From Solen grandis (taxonomy: Eukaryota; Mollusca; Bivalvia; Adapedonta; Solenidae): a stretch of DNA of 64,000 bases. The notes under the pieces are model-generated. The model had not been told where the DNA came from and searched no databases. It was given only the letters and a program-made list of their open reading frames with translations. Shown piece by piece: positions 45,001-55,471 of this stretch (the first letter of the stretch is position 1; every line of letters begins with the position of its first letter). Made by a program: the position numbers and the translations under genes. The DNA lies in contig CM037783.1 of NCBI GenBank assembly GCA_021229015.1, positions 30,993,840 to 31,057,839 on the forward strand. Direction: 5' to 3'.

Positions 45001-45480
45001 AACTTCTAGAGACCTATATACTGACTAAATATCAACTTTCTATCTTAAATAGGACAGATTTTATAAGCATTTTAAAAATTTACGACCTTGGTTCGAATCT
45101 TGGATTCGCTATAGAACCATGAACTTTTCGAATTTTGAAAATCGGACACCGGGATGCACAACTAGATCTTAATATACACAATCTGTAAATATTTGATGCA
45201 AATCGGTTCACAAACAATGGCTGTAGACCGCGTACAAACTTTTGTAGCATATTTAAAATGTGACGTCATATGACGTCATAGGCATATGAAAATCATAGAA
45301 ATCAAAATTTCCTCACGTGACTAATAAGTCATAAAAATTTCATCGTCCTAGGAGTATTGCAACATAGAAAAATAAGCGTTTAGTTAGGAAGAAAAAAAGA
45401 ATAATAAGAAGAAGAAGAAGAAGAAGAATAAACAGTACAAACCCAATAGGACTTTCTGCTTTAGGCAGAAAGTCCTAATT
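42057..45480 (+). mobile_element. Helentron-like element, AACTAGATG family, with CRE-palindrome core
   Basis: The left end AACTAGATGT is followed by the hairpin CATTCGTCTAAACGAATG and TAGGACTTTCTGC. The right end is the hairpin GGACTTTCTGC..GCAGAAAGTCC, built from the same motif inverted, then TAATT. A GAA microsatellite (about 45405-45428) precedes it. The core has about seven units of about 450 bp in two subtypes (units near 42240-43950 and 43980-45300). Each unit carries one or two clusters of TGACGTCA, often paired as TGACGTCATATGACGTCA; about 25 exact copies in total. No coding frame. It lies 0.9 kb into the MPV17L-like intron. Confidence 0.78.
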
Positions 45481-45634
45481 AATCCATGTGACTAGTGGTC
45501 GTCACTTAATGAATATGATTACAAACATACAACAGTAAGATATACAGAACATACATTTACACATTAAACCTTGACAATCATGTTTAACGGATAACTTACC
45601 AATATAAGGTATTGCTCACAATTGATCTGGCTCT

Positions 45635-45772
45635 CGGCTTGCGATAGGTTGGTGGTTCTACCTGGATGCCTCCGTGCATTCAGGGTCTTCCTCCACCTGG
45701 AATTAGATGGACGTAGCTATATGACTGAAATACTGTCGAAGTGACGGTAAACTAAAATAGTCAGGTCAAGTC
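45635..45772 (+). mobile_element. 5'-truncated SINE
   Basis: Same family as 25950-26199 but lacking the tRNA-like head (starts at CGGCTTGCGATAGGTTGG). The 12-bp target duplication TGATCTGGCTCT is at 45623-45634 and 45773-45784, so truncation occurred on insertion. Confidence 0.82.
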
Positions 45773-45784
45773 TGATCTGGCTCT

Positions 45785-46959
45785 AACAGTCAAACATTCA
45801 CCTCGTGCTGGTTATGTATATATCTGCAATGGTTTAACATATCATGTGCAATAAAGATAGGACTAGTGACATTGATTACGCAAGACCATTACCATTTCAT
45901 TAAACTGCCACTCGGAATAAATTGTTCATAAGCCGCTTGTAAAGTGATTTAAACCAAAATAAAGGTCTTAATACAAACCTAGAATACAACATGTTTCCAA
46001 TGCAAACAAGACAAACCACCACATTAAAAAGATGTAAGATATACATACCAATGAATATTCCATATTAAAAAACATTTCAAAGTATGGACAACATATGACA
46101 ACCTGTCTTCCTAAAGCAAAAAAAAACTGCTCATCTTACGTGGTCTAAATGACCACCTGACCAATCATGTATTAGTCCAAGCCAATCAAAAGTGAGTAAA
46201 TAATATATATGAACAACTCAAGGATTCAAAACAGGTTAACAGAAAACAGACAGACTCACACCATTATAAACAAATGACCTCACACCAGTAAAAACAAACC
46301 CCGTCACATACATTAGGGATCAGGTGTCAGACCTCCCAAGGTGTCTTAGGAACTGTTTTCGTTAGATTCGTCTGCAAACTCTGACTACACCACAAAGCAT
46401 TATCAAGATAATATTCTGGGATCTTTCATACATTGGGTCAACTATACTATAAAAATCATTGTTTACCGTGATAGATTGTTCCCGGAAAATAAACAACCGG
46501 TGCTGATGTAAACGTTCATTTTGTTGAAAAAAAATAATTCATAAGCAGTTCGTATCGTTTTCTAACATTCATTCTTCAGTAAAAAAGGCTTTGAAATATC
46601 AATTCATCTTACAGAAGTTGCATTATCCTCATGGCAAAACTGTCTAAGCATATTGTGAATGAAAATTGAAAATGTCCAATGGATATAAATTCATTATGGT
46701 CATAATTATGGGAAACAGTTATAACAGAAATTATAATTATATATCATATATTTAATCCACTTTTGAATAAATGGAAAATACGCTACGTTCATTGGTAGAA
46801 GCTCTTTGATGTACCCCAGATTTAGATGGTCATCTGCTTTAAACAGACAAAATGGCAACATCTCTTCACTGGCTGCTTAAACCAGGTTTGACAGTATTTA
46901 AGATATTCTGCTTTCTCCACTCGAATGCATATTTCATCAGTAAATAATTACTGAATTTC
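45785..46959. other. Intron of MPV17L-like gene, nothing recognised
   Basis: AT-rich sequence, no gene or clear repeat. Confidence 0.45.
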
Positions 46960-47400
46960 TGAAAAATGTGCTTAAAAGTGCTTGAAAGCAGGTTTGTCCT
47001 TGAAAAGTATGGGTGAGACTGCATTGAAGTTGCATGCAAAATCAGACAAACGTGAAAAATGCTGCTGCTGCGCATAGAACTTTTTCGCTTGGAAGTTTCT
47101 ACAGTAAATTGGCTACGGAAGCCAGCGGAAAAGAAAAAAAAAATGCTGGCTGAACTTTATGAAAGCTTGAAAACAGCTTCAGGAGCTGAAAAATTGAGGT
47201 TAACACAGATTATTTTTTCTTTTCCAAGACCAACTTCATCGGTGACAAACTGTGCAGCTCTGTTAGTGTAATTACTGGCTTTAATTTGACGATTGAAAAT
47301 GTCCTTAAATTTTGTATAAAGTCCTTAAAAAGTCGTTAAAAGATGCATGAATTTTGCCCTCAACTCTCTGTATGAAACCTGTATAGAATATATAGTAAAT
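46960..47400. repeat. Fragment of an unclassified interspersed element
   Basis: GTGCTTAAAAGTGCTTGAAAG and GTCCTTAAAAAGTCGTTAAAA flank a 70-residue plus-strand frame rich in Lys/Ser (RKPAEKKKKMLAELYESLK). The flanking phrases look like a common invertebrate transposon remnant. I cannot name the family. Confidence 0.35.
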
Positions 47401-47575
47401 TGCAGACCATATACACAAAAAAGGTTATTGGAAAACGCTGAAAAGGGGAAACTTTATTGAGGTTATCTAATATTATTTTCCATAAAGCCTACAGCTTTCA
47501 CATGTATACTTAGCATTCCTTCCAGGACATACCTTAGGCGACCGCACTTTAAACAAGGTTCAAAAGTACCTCTCT

Positions 47576-48960
47576 ATGACGTCATGTAATACCCACAATA
47601 CCGGAACAACTCATCCCCTTTTCATATTTCTTCAGGCGTGTTTGCGAGGCGGCAGCAGTCTTCTTTTCAGTAGTTTTTTGTACAGTTTGTCAGGTAATTT
47701 TTTGGTAATGGTTATGTTAGACCCGGACCAGTTATCAATCAGTGATGATAACTCATCATTCACGGGCTTTAGTGACATGGAATTGGACCGAGTGAAGTCA
47801 GTAGTTTGTGTACCAACCCCACACACTTCGACGGAGAAGCACGTGCAGTTCGATGAAGCAAGTACATCGACAGGTAAGGAACCCAATCGTGGTTGGTATT
47901 CAGACAATAAGAAAGCAAATAAGAAGTCTTCAGACAATTCTGGTAGTAAACAGAGCATTGCTTTTGACATCAGTTCATTATCACAGAGAGACGTAGAGTC
48001 TTCGGACTTTACTCGGTATCACTCCAGAGGCTTCGGCACCGGAAATGGAAAGTGCAGAGCATACTTCTTACTGCAGTAGGGAGTTGCAGAACTTGCCAAA
48101 TATACATGTGGAACTTAATGTTAGTGATATTTCTGACTCTGAAGTTCACTTTAATGCTAATGTGAGTAAAGACTTAGCTAGTGCCCTGTTTGAAGGTGAC
48201 AGTGTTGATGTGGATGAATCACCTTACACTTGTAATTTGTGGGATTTACCCCCATTTAAAAGCTCCGGAAAAGAGGAAAGCTATTTCAGACTCATTGGCA
48301 AAGTTCGAAAATATTGCCTGTACTCAACAGTGTGAGACAGAAACTGTTTTGTCCAAATATAAAATCCCAGAAAACTGCAATAAGGCTTGCCCTCCTCTTG
48401 TCAATCAAGAGATTTGGAAGGTGTCAGATAAGAGGGCACTGTTACAGGACAAGGCTTTAGTGAAAATTCAGAATTTGGTGGCGGTTAGCTTGGTTCCCAT
48501 TATTAAGTTGGCTGGAGTTTTTAAGACACAGTTGTAGAGTAATGCTGAAGCTAAGACTCTATTATCTGACGCTTTGACAGTCTTAGGACAGGTTCAGTAC
48601 AATTTGTCAATAAAGAGGAGATATCTGATGAAGCCTTCACTTAAAAAGAAGTATGCTGGGTTGTGCCATATGGCAATACTCTAACAACTAAGTTGTTTGG
48701 AGACGACATTTCAAAAGAGGTCAAGAACTGTGAGTCTCTGGCTTATCTTTGCAAAGATTCTTACAATTACAAACCTTTGGGTTTTCTTGGTGCTTATAGG
48801 AGCAGATAGCCTTGGAGAGCTTCATATGCATATCAACAACCTGGCATATACCAGCCTTATCATCAGAGAGGCCAGCAATATAGGCCATATTTGACTAGGT
48901 CTAGGCCAGTCAAAAGGGACCCATCAGCTACAGTTTCGGCCCCAAACGGACAGGATTAGC
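47576..48960 (+). pseudogene. DIRS Gag-like region, frameshifted
   Basis: Pieces lie in three frames (47576-48079, 48045-48335, 48181-48537, then on to about 48950). Recognisable DIRS-Gag text: CPPLVNQEIW, LFGDDISKEV-like and a C-terminal Gln/Tyr-rich run (QPYHQRGQQYRPYLTRSRP-like). At least two frameshifts and several stops. Confidence 0.72.
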
Positions 48961-49039
48961 CACGGTAACTAGCGTAGGTAGTTTGCAACATTATATTGAT
49001 ACATGGAAGTTATTTACTCATGATCAACGAATTTTGCTG

Positions 49040-49870
49040 TATTTGGATATGTTGTAGAGTTTGAGGTACAACCTTTTCAAGATAGGGTTCCAGGAGAGAT
49101 CCCTATTATTCCTGAGCAGTGGGAGATTGTTATCAGAGAGGTTAATGATTTGCTGTTAAATGGCGCTACTATTCCATCCTTGCCAGAAGAGGGTCGGTTT
49201 GTTTCTACCCTGTTTATAGTACCAAAACCCAATGGGGAGTTTAGGCCAGATTGAAGTATTTCGCACTTTCATTTTAAACAAGAGACATTCAGTAGTTCTA
49301 GAATTTTTATGGGATCGACAGTTGTATGAGTTTGTTTTGTTTGCCATTTGGTTTTAAGGTTGCACCCTTTCTGTTTACGAATATTCTTAAGCCGGTCTTT
49401 GCATGGCTTTGGTTGCAGAACATTAGATGTTCATATTACTTGGATGATTCGCTAAGTATGAACCAAAGTAAGGATGTTGTCAGTCTAATGTGGTACTATC
49501 ACTACTACATTGCAATCTCTGGGTTTCACTATCAATGAAAAGAAGTCGGTTGTCATTCCATGCAAAGAATAGTATTTTAGGGCTGGTTTTGGATTCAGTG
49601 CAATTAAAGGTTTTCCGTACAGAAAAGAAAATTCAAAAGATTTTGTCTAAAGCTCCTGGGCTGTTGAAAAAAGAGGTAATGGTGGTTCGTGAGTTAGCAT
49701 CTTTTATAGGATTGATTATCAATGCTTTTTATGTGGTGTTAGAAGCACCACTTCATTATAGAGATAGGGAGAGAGACAAGATTTCTGGGTTAGGTGATAA
49801 TATGGATTTTGACAACTCCGTAATTTTGTCCAATCAGTGTAGAGGTCAAGAATGGCAAGAGGATTAGACC
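49040..49870 (+). pseudogene. DIRS reverse transcriptase remnant
   Basis: Contains LPFGFKVAPFLFTNILKP (about 49341) and an intact YLDD catalytic box (49437-49448), followed by the thumb/RNase H-linker text (KKIQKILSKAPGLLKKE; VRELASFIGLI; EAPLHYRDRERDKI). Frames change several times and stops are present. YLDD with this LPFG motif is typical of DIRS elements. Confidence 0.82.
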
Positions 49871-50280
49871 TGTGTCTGTTCAGTTTCGATGCTATATAGA
49901 TGCTCTGGCCAACAAGATTTGGCGATGGTCTTTGGATACAGGAATTTACCTCACTGCGATTTATATCCCAGGAGCTGAAAATGTTGTGGCTGATTTCCAT
50001 TCTAGGAACTTTCTAGGAGCTTCAATGTTTTGTTACTTGGTTCCCTGAGCCTGGTGCAAAGTTTGTTGATGCTTTTTCTCACTCCTGGGAGCAATTTGTG
50101 CCTTATATTTTTCCTCCGATTGCTTTGGTTGGAAGGGTTTTGAATAAATTGGCATGTGGATAAAGCCTTAATAGTCTTTCCTTTTTGGCCATCGCAATCT
50201 TGGTTTCCATTATTATTGGAAAGTTTATGTTCTTTTCCAATTAGGCAAAGACCTAAACCCAAAGATAAGAAACTCATATA
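49871..50280 (+). pseudogene. DIRS RNase H-like remnant
   Basis: Broken frames continue the DIRS polyprotein (FPPIALVGRVLNKLACG-like and LIVFPFWPSQSWFPLLL text). Ends before the inserted sequences. Confidence 0.5.
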
Positions 50281-50604
50281 AGCGCGTGAAAGAAATCTCG
50301 TATACCCTCGGCGCTACCGCGATATTGTGAGAAAAAGACTGTGTCCTTGTACTGAAGTAATAATTGCACGGAGTTGTGTTCCGACGCTATTCGAAAGCCT
50401 ACGATGATCATCTACAGCATAAGTTGCACGTGAATAACATGGTAAACTTCAGCTGATTGTAACTGTTATAACGGCTGACACATTAAGTAAAATAATAACT
50501 GTTTAAATCTGATAGTAATCAATATTAAGTCTTAATGATTGATTAAGGACTGGAAGGGAAATATTTCATGAAGGAAATAGTTCAATCATTGAAAAAAGAT
50601 AATA
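50281..50604. other. Inserted or diverged sequence within the DIRS element
   Basis: No recognisable DIRS coding text. GC content differs slightly. Nothing identifiable. Confidence 0.35.
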
Positions 50605-51568
50605 CAGTCGACACTCGTTATCTCCAATTTCATGGGACCAAAAAAATATTTCGAGATATCCGAAATTTGACCAATCCGAAATGCGGTATTATTGGATTAT
50701 GAAATCTTACCTGTATCGTGCTATTAATATGCTGTCGATCTCTTACGAAGATCTCTTTGTGGAATATATTAATAAATAATAATCCATTAGTAACATTTTC
50801 TTTATTTATTCAATCGTTTCTTGCAATAAATACAGAACAGTAAACAAAATAAACAAATAGGGTTACAACAATAATATGGAGCGAAAACATACGAACTGCA
50901 TTCTACAAAAATTCTTCCAACTTTCTTTTCACTCCTCTTTTAGTCTTAACCGATCCAGTTATCCCCCCAGGATTAAACCTGAGTCCTTCACTGGATTGCT
51001 CGGTTATATCAGAGCTAAATGCTGATCTGGTTATCCCCCAGAAATTCCGGATCCTTCGCCAGATTGCTCAGCGCTCTTAGATGGACAAGTAGGTTCTAGA
51101 GGCATTGTGAATTATGACACGGGTTTATTCTACGATGGTATTTAAAGCAAATTTGGCATATTTTGAGCAAAGATTGCCAAGCACAACAGCTTGTGTTTGG
51201 CCAGCTAATTACCATGCAAATATTTCGGCAAAACATAATCCGGTAATTAATGAATGCCTAACATCACGGTTTGTCGTACAGATATCCACGTGCCAAGCTA
51301 GTGTCACCAGTCGACTGATAGGTGTGAAAAATATCGGCGGGCTGATTAGCGTCGGTGGAATTTGAGATAAACAAACAATTATGCATTGTTCTATAGGGTG
51401 AGGGCCCAAATTTTCACATTGAGATAACAGTAATTTGAAATAAATAAACTTTGAGACACCGGAAATTAATGTATATAGACAAAGAAGGGAAAAATCAGGA
51501 CCAAGTCAATTAATTTGACATTGCCGAAATTTCGATATACGCAAATTGGAGATAACGAGTTCCAACTG
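50605..51568. mobile_element. pogo/Tigger-like MITE with TA duplication
   Basis: Inverted ends CAGTCGACACTCGTTATCTC and (reversed) CAGTTGGAACTCGTTATCTC, continuing with imperfect inversion (AATTTC, GATAT). TA flanks both sides (50603-50604, 51569-51570). The 83-residue frame inside is not a transposase. It lies inside the DIRS element. Confidence 0.82.
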
Positions 51569-51737
51569 TATTTGCTTATATTTCGGCAAATATTGCCTTT
51601 ATGACGAAAAAGTGAAAATAATGCTCCAGCGTTTATGTTTGTACTGCCGCAATATTTTTAAACATACTTTCCTCTTCATAAGACAATATTTTTTGTAGGG
51701 AGTTACTTTATTTATTTACTAGTACTTAAATGAGTAG

Positions 51738-52000
51738 AGCGTCCGCCCTGGAATCGAAAAGTCCTGGGTCCGATCCCCGACCGCGACATACCAAAGTCGT
51801 AAAAAAATGAGATCCTTTGCTTGACGCTCATCATATATTTAGGTATTTCCAGGAATAGTTTACCCAGTGTCAGAATAATGTGACTAGGTGTCTACGGCGT
51901 GATGCTGTATTGTGAGAGCACTGCATCTGTCTCAAGCAGACATAGTCTCGAAATGACTTAAATAATGTCGGACGGACGTTAGATCCAACAATCAAACAAA
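51738..52000 (+). mobile_element. tRNA-derived SINE, second family
   Basis: Head GAGTAGAGCGTCCGCCC (A-box region), B box GGTCCGATCCCC, then CATACCAAAGTCGTAAAAA, a CAGTGTCAGAATAATGTGAC segment and tail GACGTTAGATCCAACAATC...CAAACAAAC. It matches the common bivalve SINE pattern with conserved GTGTCTACGGCGTGAT. No target duplication found. Confidence 0.72.
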
Positions 52001-52179
52001 CTTGCATATATTTATTTTTATGGGATTATTTTCTATTACAAAACAAATGTGCTCTAAGTCATTAAGATTATCGCATAGACGGGACAATACCCGCAACGCT
52101 AATACACAATTTGGCATTATTTTGGATTATTTTGTGCAACAAACGCTACGTTTGAATGAATCTCTCCCCTGATTTTAAA

Positions 52180-52470
52180 GTGTTGGTCTGTCAAAGTTTT
52201 TTTATAACAATGGTTATCTTTATAGTTTGAACATCCGCTATGTTCGAATGCTCCGCAAGGCCCTTAAACCTTTGGGTTCAAGGTCAATTGATGAAGGTCA
52301 GGGTATCTGACTGGTAGAGTTTATCAAGGTGCATGCACCTGTAAAGTTTGAAGGCTGTTTGAATGTGGAAGGATTTCCGTGTTATGGTCAAGGTTAAGTT
52401 TTGTGACAGACAGACAGACCAAAACAATATGCAACGATCTATCGATGCGTTGGCATAAACTAAATATTAA
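52180..52470. repeat. Unclassified interspersed repeat
   Basis: GGTTATGGTCAAGG and GACAGACAGACAGACC phrases typical of repeat right arms. Boundaries unclear; it ends before the DIRS frame resumes near 52630. Confidence 0.35.
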
Positions 52471-52639
52471 AAGGACCAAAGGATAGGACAAAAAACACCA
52501 TAGTATTTTTTTTAGTTAAATATTATACACCTAGACAAAATGACGAATCGTTGCATTGACCGTTGTTTTGCTATCGCTAAGTAACACAGAACTGGATTGT
52601 CCGCTGAAGTTTCTTATCTTTGGGTTTAGGTCTTTGAAT

Positions 52640-53690
52640 TAGGCTACCCAGACACAAGGACCTTCTGGTGTTTCCTCAGAGCAGAGTACCACATCCCTTG
52701 GGAAAAAAGCTGCAGATCATTGCTGCGATTGTATCAGGGAGGCGCTGCAGAGTCAAGGCATTTCAGAGAGACGTTGCTAAGTTTATCACAGAGTCTTGGT
52801 CACGAGGGATGCGTAAGCAGTATATATATGCATGGGAAAAGTGGCATTTGTGGAACTATATCAGGGGTAGTGAAACATTTCGTGCGACTGAAACAGTAGT
52901 CCTGAACTATTTGTATTATTTGTTTAGGTTAGGAAGATCTTATTCCATCATTAATACCCACAAAGTGATGTTATTGCAGACTTTGCCATCCTTTGGGAAT
53001 AAGTTCCTTAATTCCAAGATTTTTGAAAAGAGTTTTTCTGTGTAAACCGTGTAAGCCAAGATACCTTTTTACCTGGGATGTGTCAGAAGTATTGAAGTTT
53101 TTGAGTTCTTTGATGCCCTTATTCTTGTTGTCCTTGAAGACATTGACTTTTAAATTGATGGCTCTGGTGGCTTTAGCTGCAGCCCCTAGGTAAATGTCTA
53201 TCAATTTGGATTGTATGATTAAGGAACGACAGGCAGTCATCATTTTATTTCCAAATATTTTAAAAACTTCTAGGTTAGGACATTCATATACTCTTAAGAT
53301 TGAACATTATCGAGATGAGGCCTTGTGTGTTATGCATAAATTACTTCATTATTTTGCTTAGACTATTAATTTAAGGAAGTCTAGAAAGTTATTTATTTCA
53401 TATTAAACTTACAAGGCTGTGACCTCTAGTACTATTGCTAGGTGGCTGAAAGAGGTGTTAGAATTGTCTGGTATTGATATATCTGTCTTTAAGGCACACT
53501 CTTTTAGAGGGGCTTGTGTGTCTGCGGCGTTTGAGAGAGGGTGTACACTTAAGGAGTGAAGACTGCAGATTGGAAATCTGATAAATTTTATTACAGACAA
53601 TCTTTGCAAGCAGGCAGCGTTTCCTTCACTAATTTTGGAACAAAATGGCCCATCATCCAAGCTTTACTGCAGGATGAAGGGCATTATTGA
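52640..53690 (+). pseudogene. DIRS tyrosine recombinase remnant
   Basis: 52668-53045 encodes an N-terminal SAM-like/core-binding region (ESWSRGMRKQYIYAWEKW; LNYLYYLFRLGRSYSIIN). Catalytic-domain text follows in other frames. The H-X2-R box is visible as HSFRGACVSAAFERGC near 53497-53545. The C-terminus reads MKGIIEI near 53677. Stops and shifts make it non-functional. In DIRS elements this enzyme integrates circular cDNA. Confidence 0.8.
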
Positions 53691-53796
53691 AATAAAACCA
53701 GAGCCTGAGCATGTATGAACCCTACCCAATGTTTTTAGGTAATTCGTTCCCCGCCCATGTTTTCATGTTTGACACAAAAACAGCTGTTTTGAAAAT

Positions 53797-54352
53797 GTAT
53801 GAACAGGTGATGAGTTGTTTCGGTATGGTGCATTGTGGGTAGTAGAAGACTTCTTATTTGCTTTCTTTTTGTCCGAAGACCGACCGCGCTTGGGTTCCTT
53901 ACCCTTCCCCTTCGACGTACTCACTTCATCGAACTGCAAGTGCTTCTCCGCCAAAGTGAATGGGGTTGGTACACTAACTACCAACTTCACTTGGTCCAAT
54001 TCCATGTCACTAAAGGCCGTGAATGATGAGCCATCATCACCGATTGATAACTGGTCCGGGTCTAACATAACCGTTACCAAAAAATTACCTGACAAACCAT
54101 ACAAGTACAAAAAAATACTGAAAAGCAGACTGCTGCCGCCTCGCACGTACACCTGAAGAAATGTGAACAGGGGATGAGTTGTTCCGGTATTGTGGGTATA
54201 AGTACATGACGTCATAGAGAGGTACTTTTGAACCTTGTTTAAAGTGCGGTCGCCTAAGGTATGTCCTGGAAGGAATGCTAAGTATACATGCTCAGCCTCT
54301 AGCTTTATTTCAATAATGCCCTTCATCCTGCACTTAAGCTTAGATGAGGGGC
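53797..54352 (-). repeat. Inverted partial copy of the DIRS 5' region
   Basis: On the minus strand 54352-53842 repeats the main element's 5' sequence from TGTATACTTAGCATTCC through the first roughly 125 Gag codons (to AAATAAGAAGTCTTC). It is preceded by a copy of the recombinase 3' end (GCAGGATGAAGGGCATTATT). The 187-residue open frame is intact where the plus copy is broken. It is either an extended right inverted terminal repeat or a second, oppositely oriented copy joined to the first. Confidence 0.7.
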
Positions 54353-54550
54353 CATTTTTCTTACATTTGAAAGGGAGAAAGAGAAAGTAAATTTGGTTAA
54401 GATATACAGTGTATCTATATTTTATGACAATAATTATAAGGGAGAACTTTTTGTTAATTTTGGAGGGGGGTCAGTTGATAGGGAGAAAGTAAGTGACAAC
54501 AAGTTTACAAGTTGTTTGTGTTATTTGTGTTATATTTGTGTTATCTTTTT

Positions 54551-55454
54551 AGCTCACATGAGCACAACGTGCTCAAGGTGAGCTTTTCTGATCGCCTTTT
54601 GTCCGGCGTCCGTCGTCCGTGCGTGCGTCCGTGCGTGCGTCCGTGCGTCCGGCGTCAACAATTGCTTCAAACAACATCTCCTCCTAAACGGCTTGGCCAA
54701 TTTGAAAAATATTTTGCAGGTATGTTCCTTGGATGAAGCTCTACTAAAGTTGTATAAATGGTTCTGGTCCATTGCATAATTAGGTCACAGGAGCTAAAAA
54801 TAGATTTTAAAAATGAAAATTTAAAAAATCTTCTTCTCTGAAACCACAAGGCCTAGCCTTTTGATTTTTGGTATGTAGCATGATCTTATGACTCTCTACC
54901 AGGATTGTACAAATTATGACCCTGGGGTCAAAATTGGCCCCGCCCCAGGGGTCACTTGATTTCACATAGGCTAATATAGGAAAAACTTGAAAAAATCTTC
55001 TTCTCCGAAACCACAAGGCCTAACCTTTTGATTTTTGGTATGTAGCATCATCTTATGGGCCACTACCAAGATTGTACAAATCATAGCCCTATGGTGATAA
55101 ATGACCCCGAACCAGGGGTCACTTGTTTTACATAGAGTTATATAGAAAAATCTTAAAAAATCTTCCTCTATAAATCCATAAGGCCTAGAGCTTAGATATT
55201 TGGTATGTTGTAGCATCTAATGGTACATTACAAAGATTTTCAAAGTCTTGGCCCTACGGTGATAAATGACCCTGCGCCCAAGTCTTCTCTGAAACCATAT
55301 GGCCCATTGCTTAGATATTTGGTGTGTAGTATTGTCAGGGGTAAAATGTTTTAGATTAAGTTATATCAGAATCCTTGTCTGTTTAAAAACCTTGACATCA
55401 GTTGAAGCAATGGTACTCAGGTGAGCGATTCAGGGCCATCATGGCCCTCTTGTT
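54551..55454 (-). mobile_element. Helentron-like element (GGGCC family), complete and young
   Basis: Right end at 54551 (AGCTCACATGAGCACAACG), microsatellite GTGCGTGC at 54620-54650, left end GGCCCTCTTGTT at 55454. Nearly identical, in opposite orientation, to 5610-8621 without the inner insertion, including rare variants (GGTTAGGCC, TGTGAAATC). It therefore shows that locus before insertion of 6814-8135. Confidence 0.88.
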
Positions 55455-55471
55455 TTGTTTATTTGATTTTT

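Larger units (their letters stand above)
47501..53842 (+). mobile_element. DIRS-type tyrosine-recombinase retroelement, degenerate
   Basis: Plus-strand order: 5' region, Gag-like, reverse transcriptase with YLDD, RNase H-like remnant, tyrosine recombinase. Many stops and frameshifts are present, so it is inactive. Terminal sequence ACCCACAATACCGGAACAAC near 47590 reappears inverted near 53805-53841, consistent with DIRS inverted terminal repeats. The interval 50281-52630 is later insertions. It lies in the MPV17L-like intron, same strand as the gene. Confidence 0.85.

Noticed and set aside
51114..51365. 83-residue plus-strand frame as a gene
   Set aside because: It lies wholly inside a TA-flanked MITE and has no recognisable domain.
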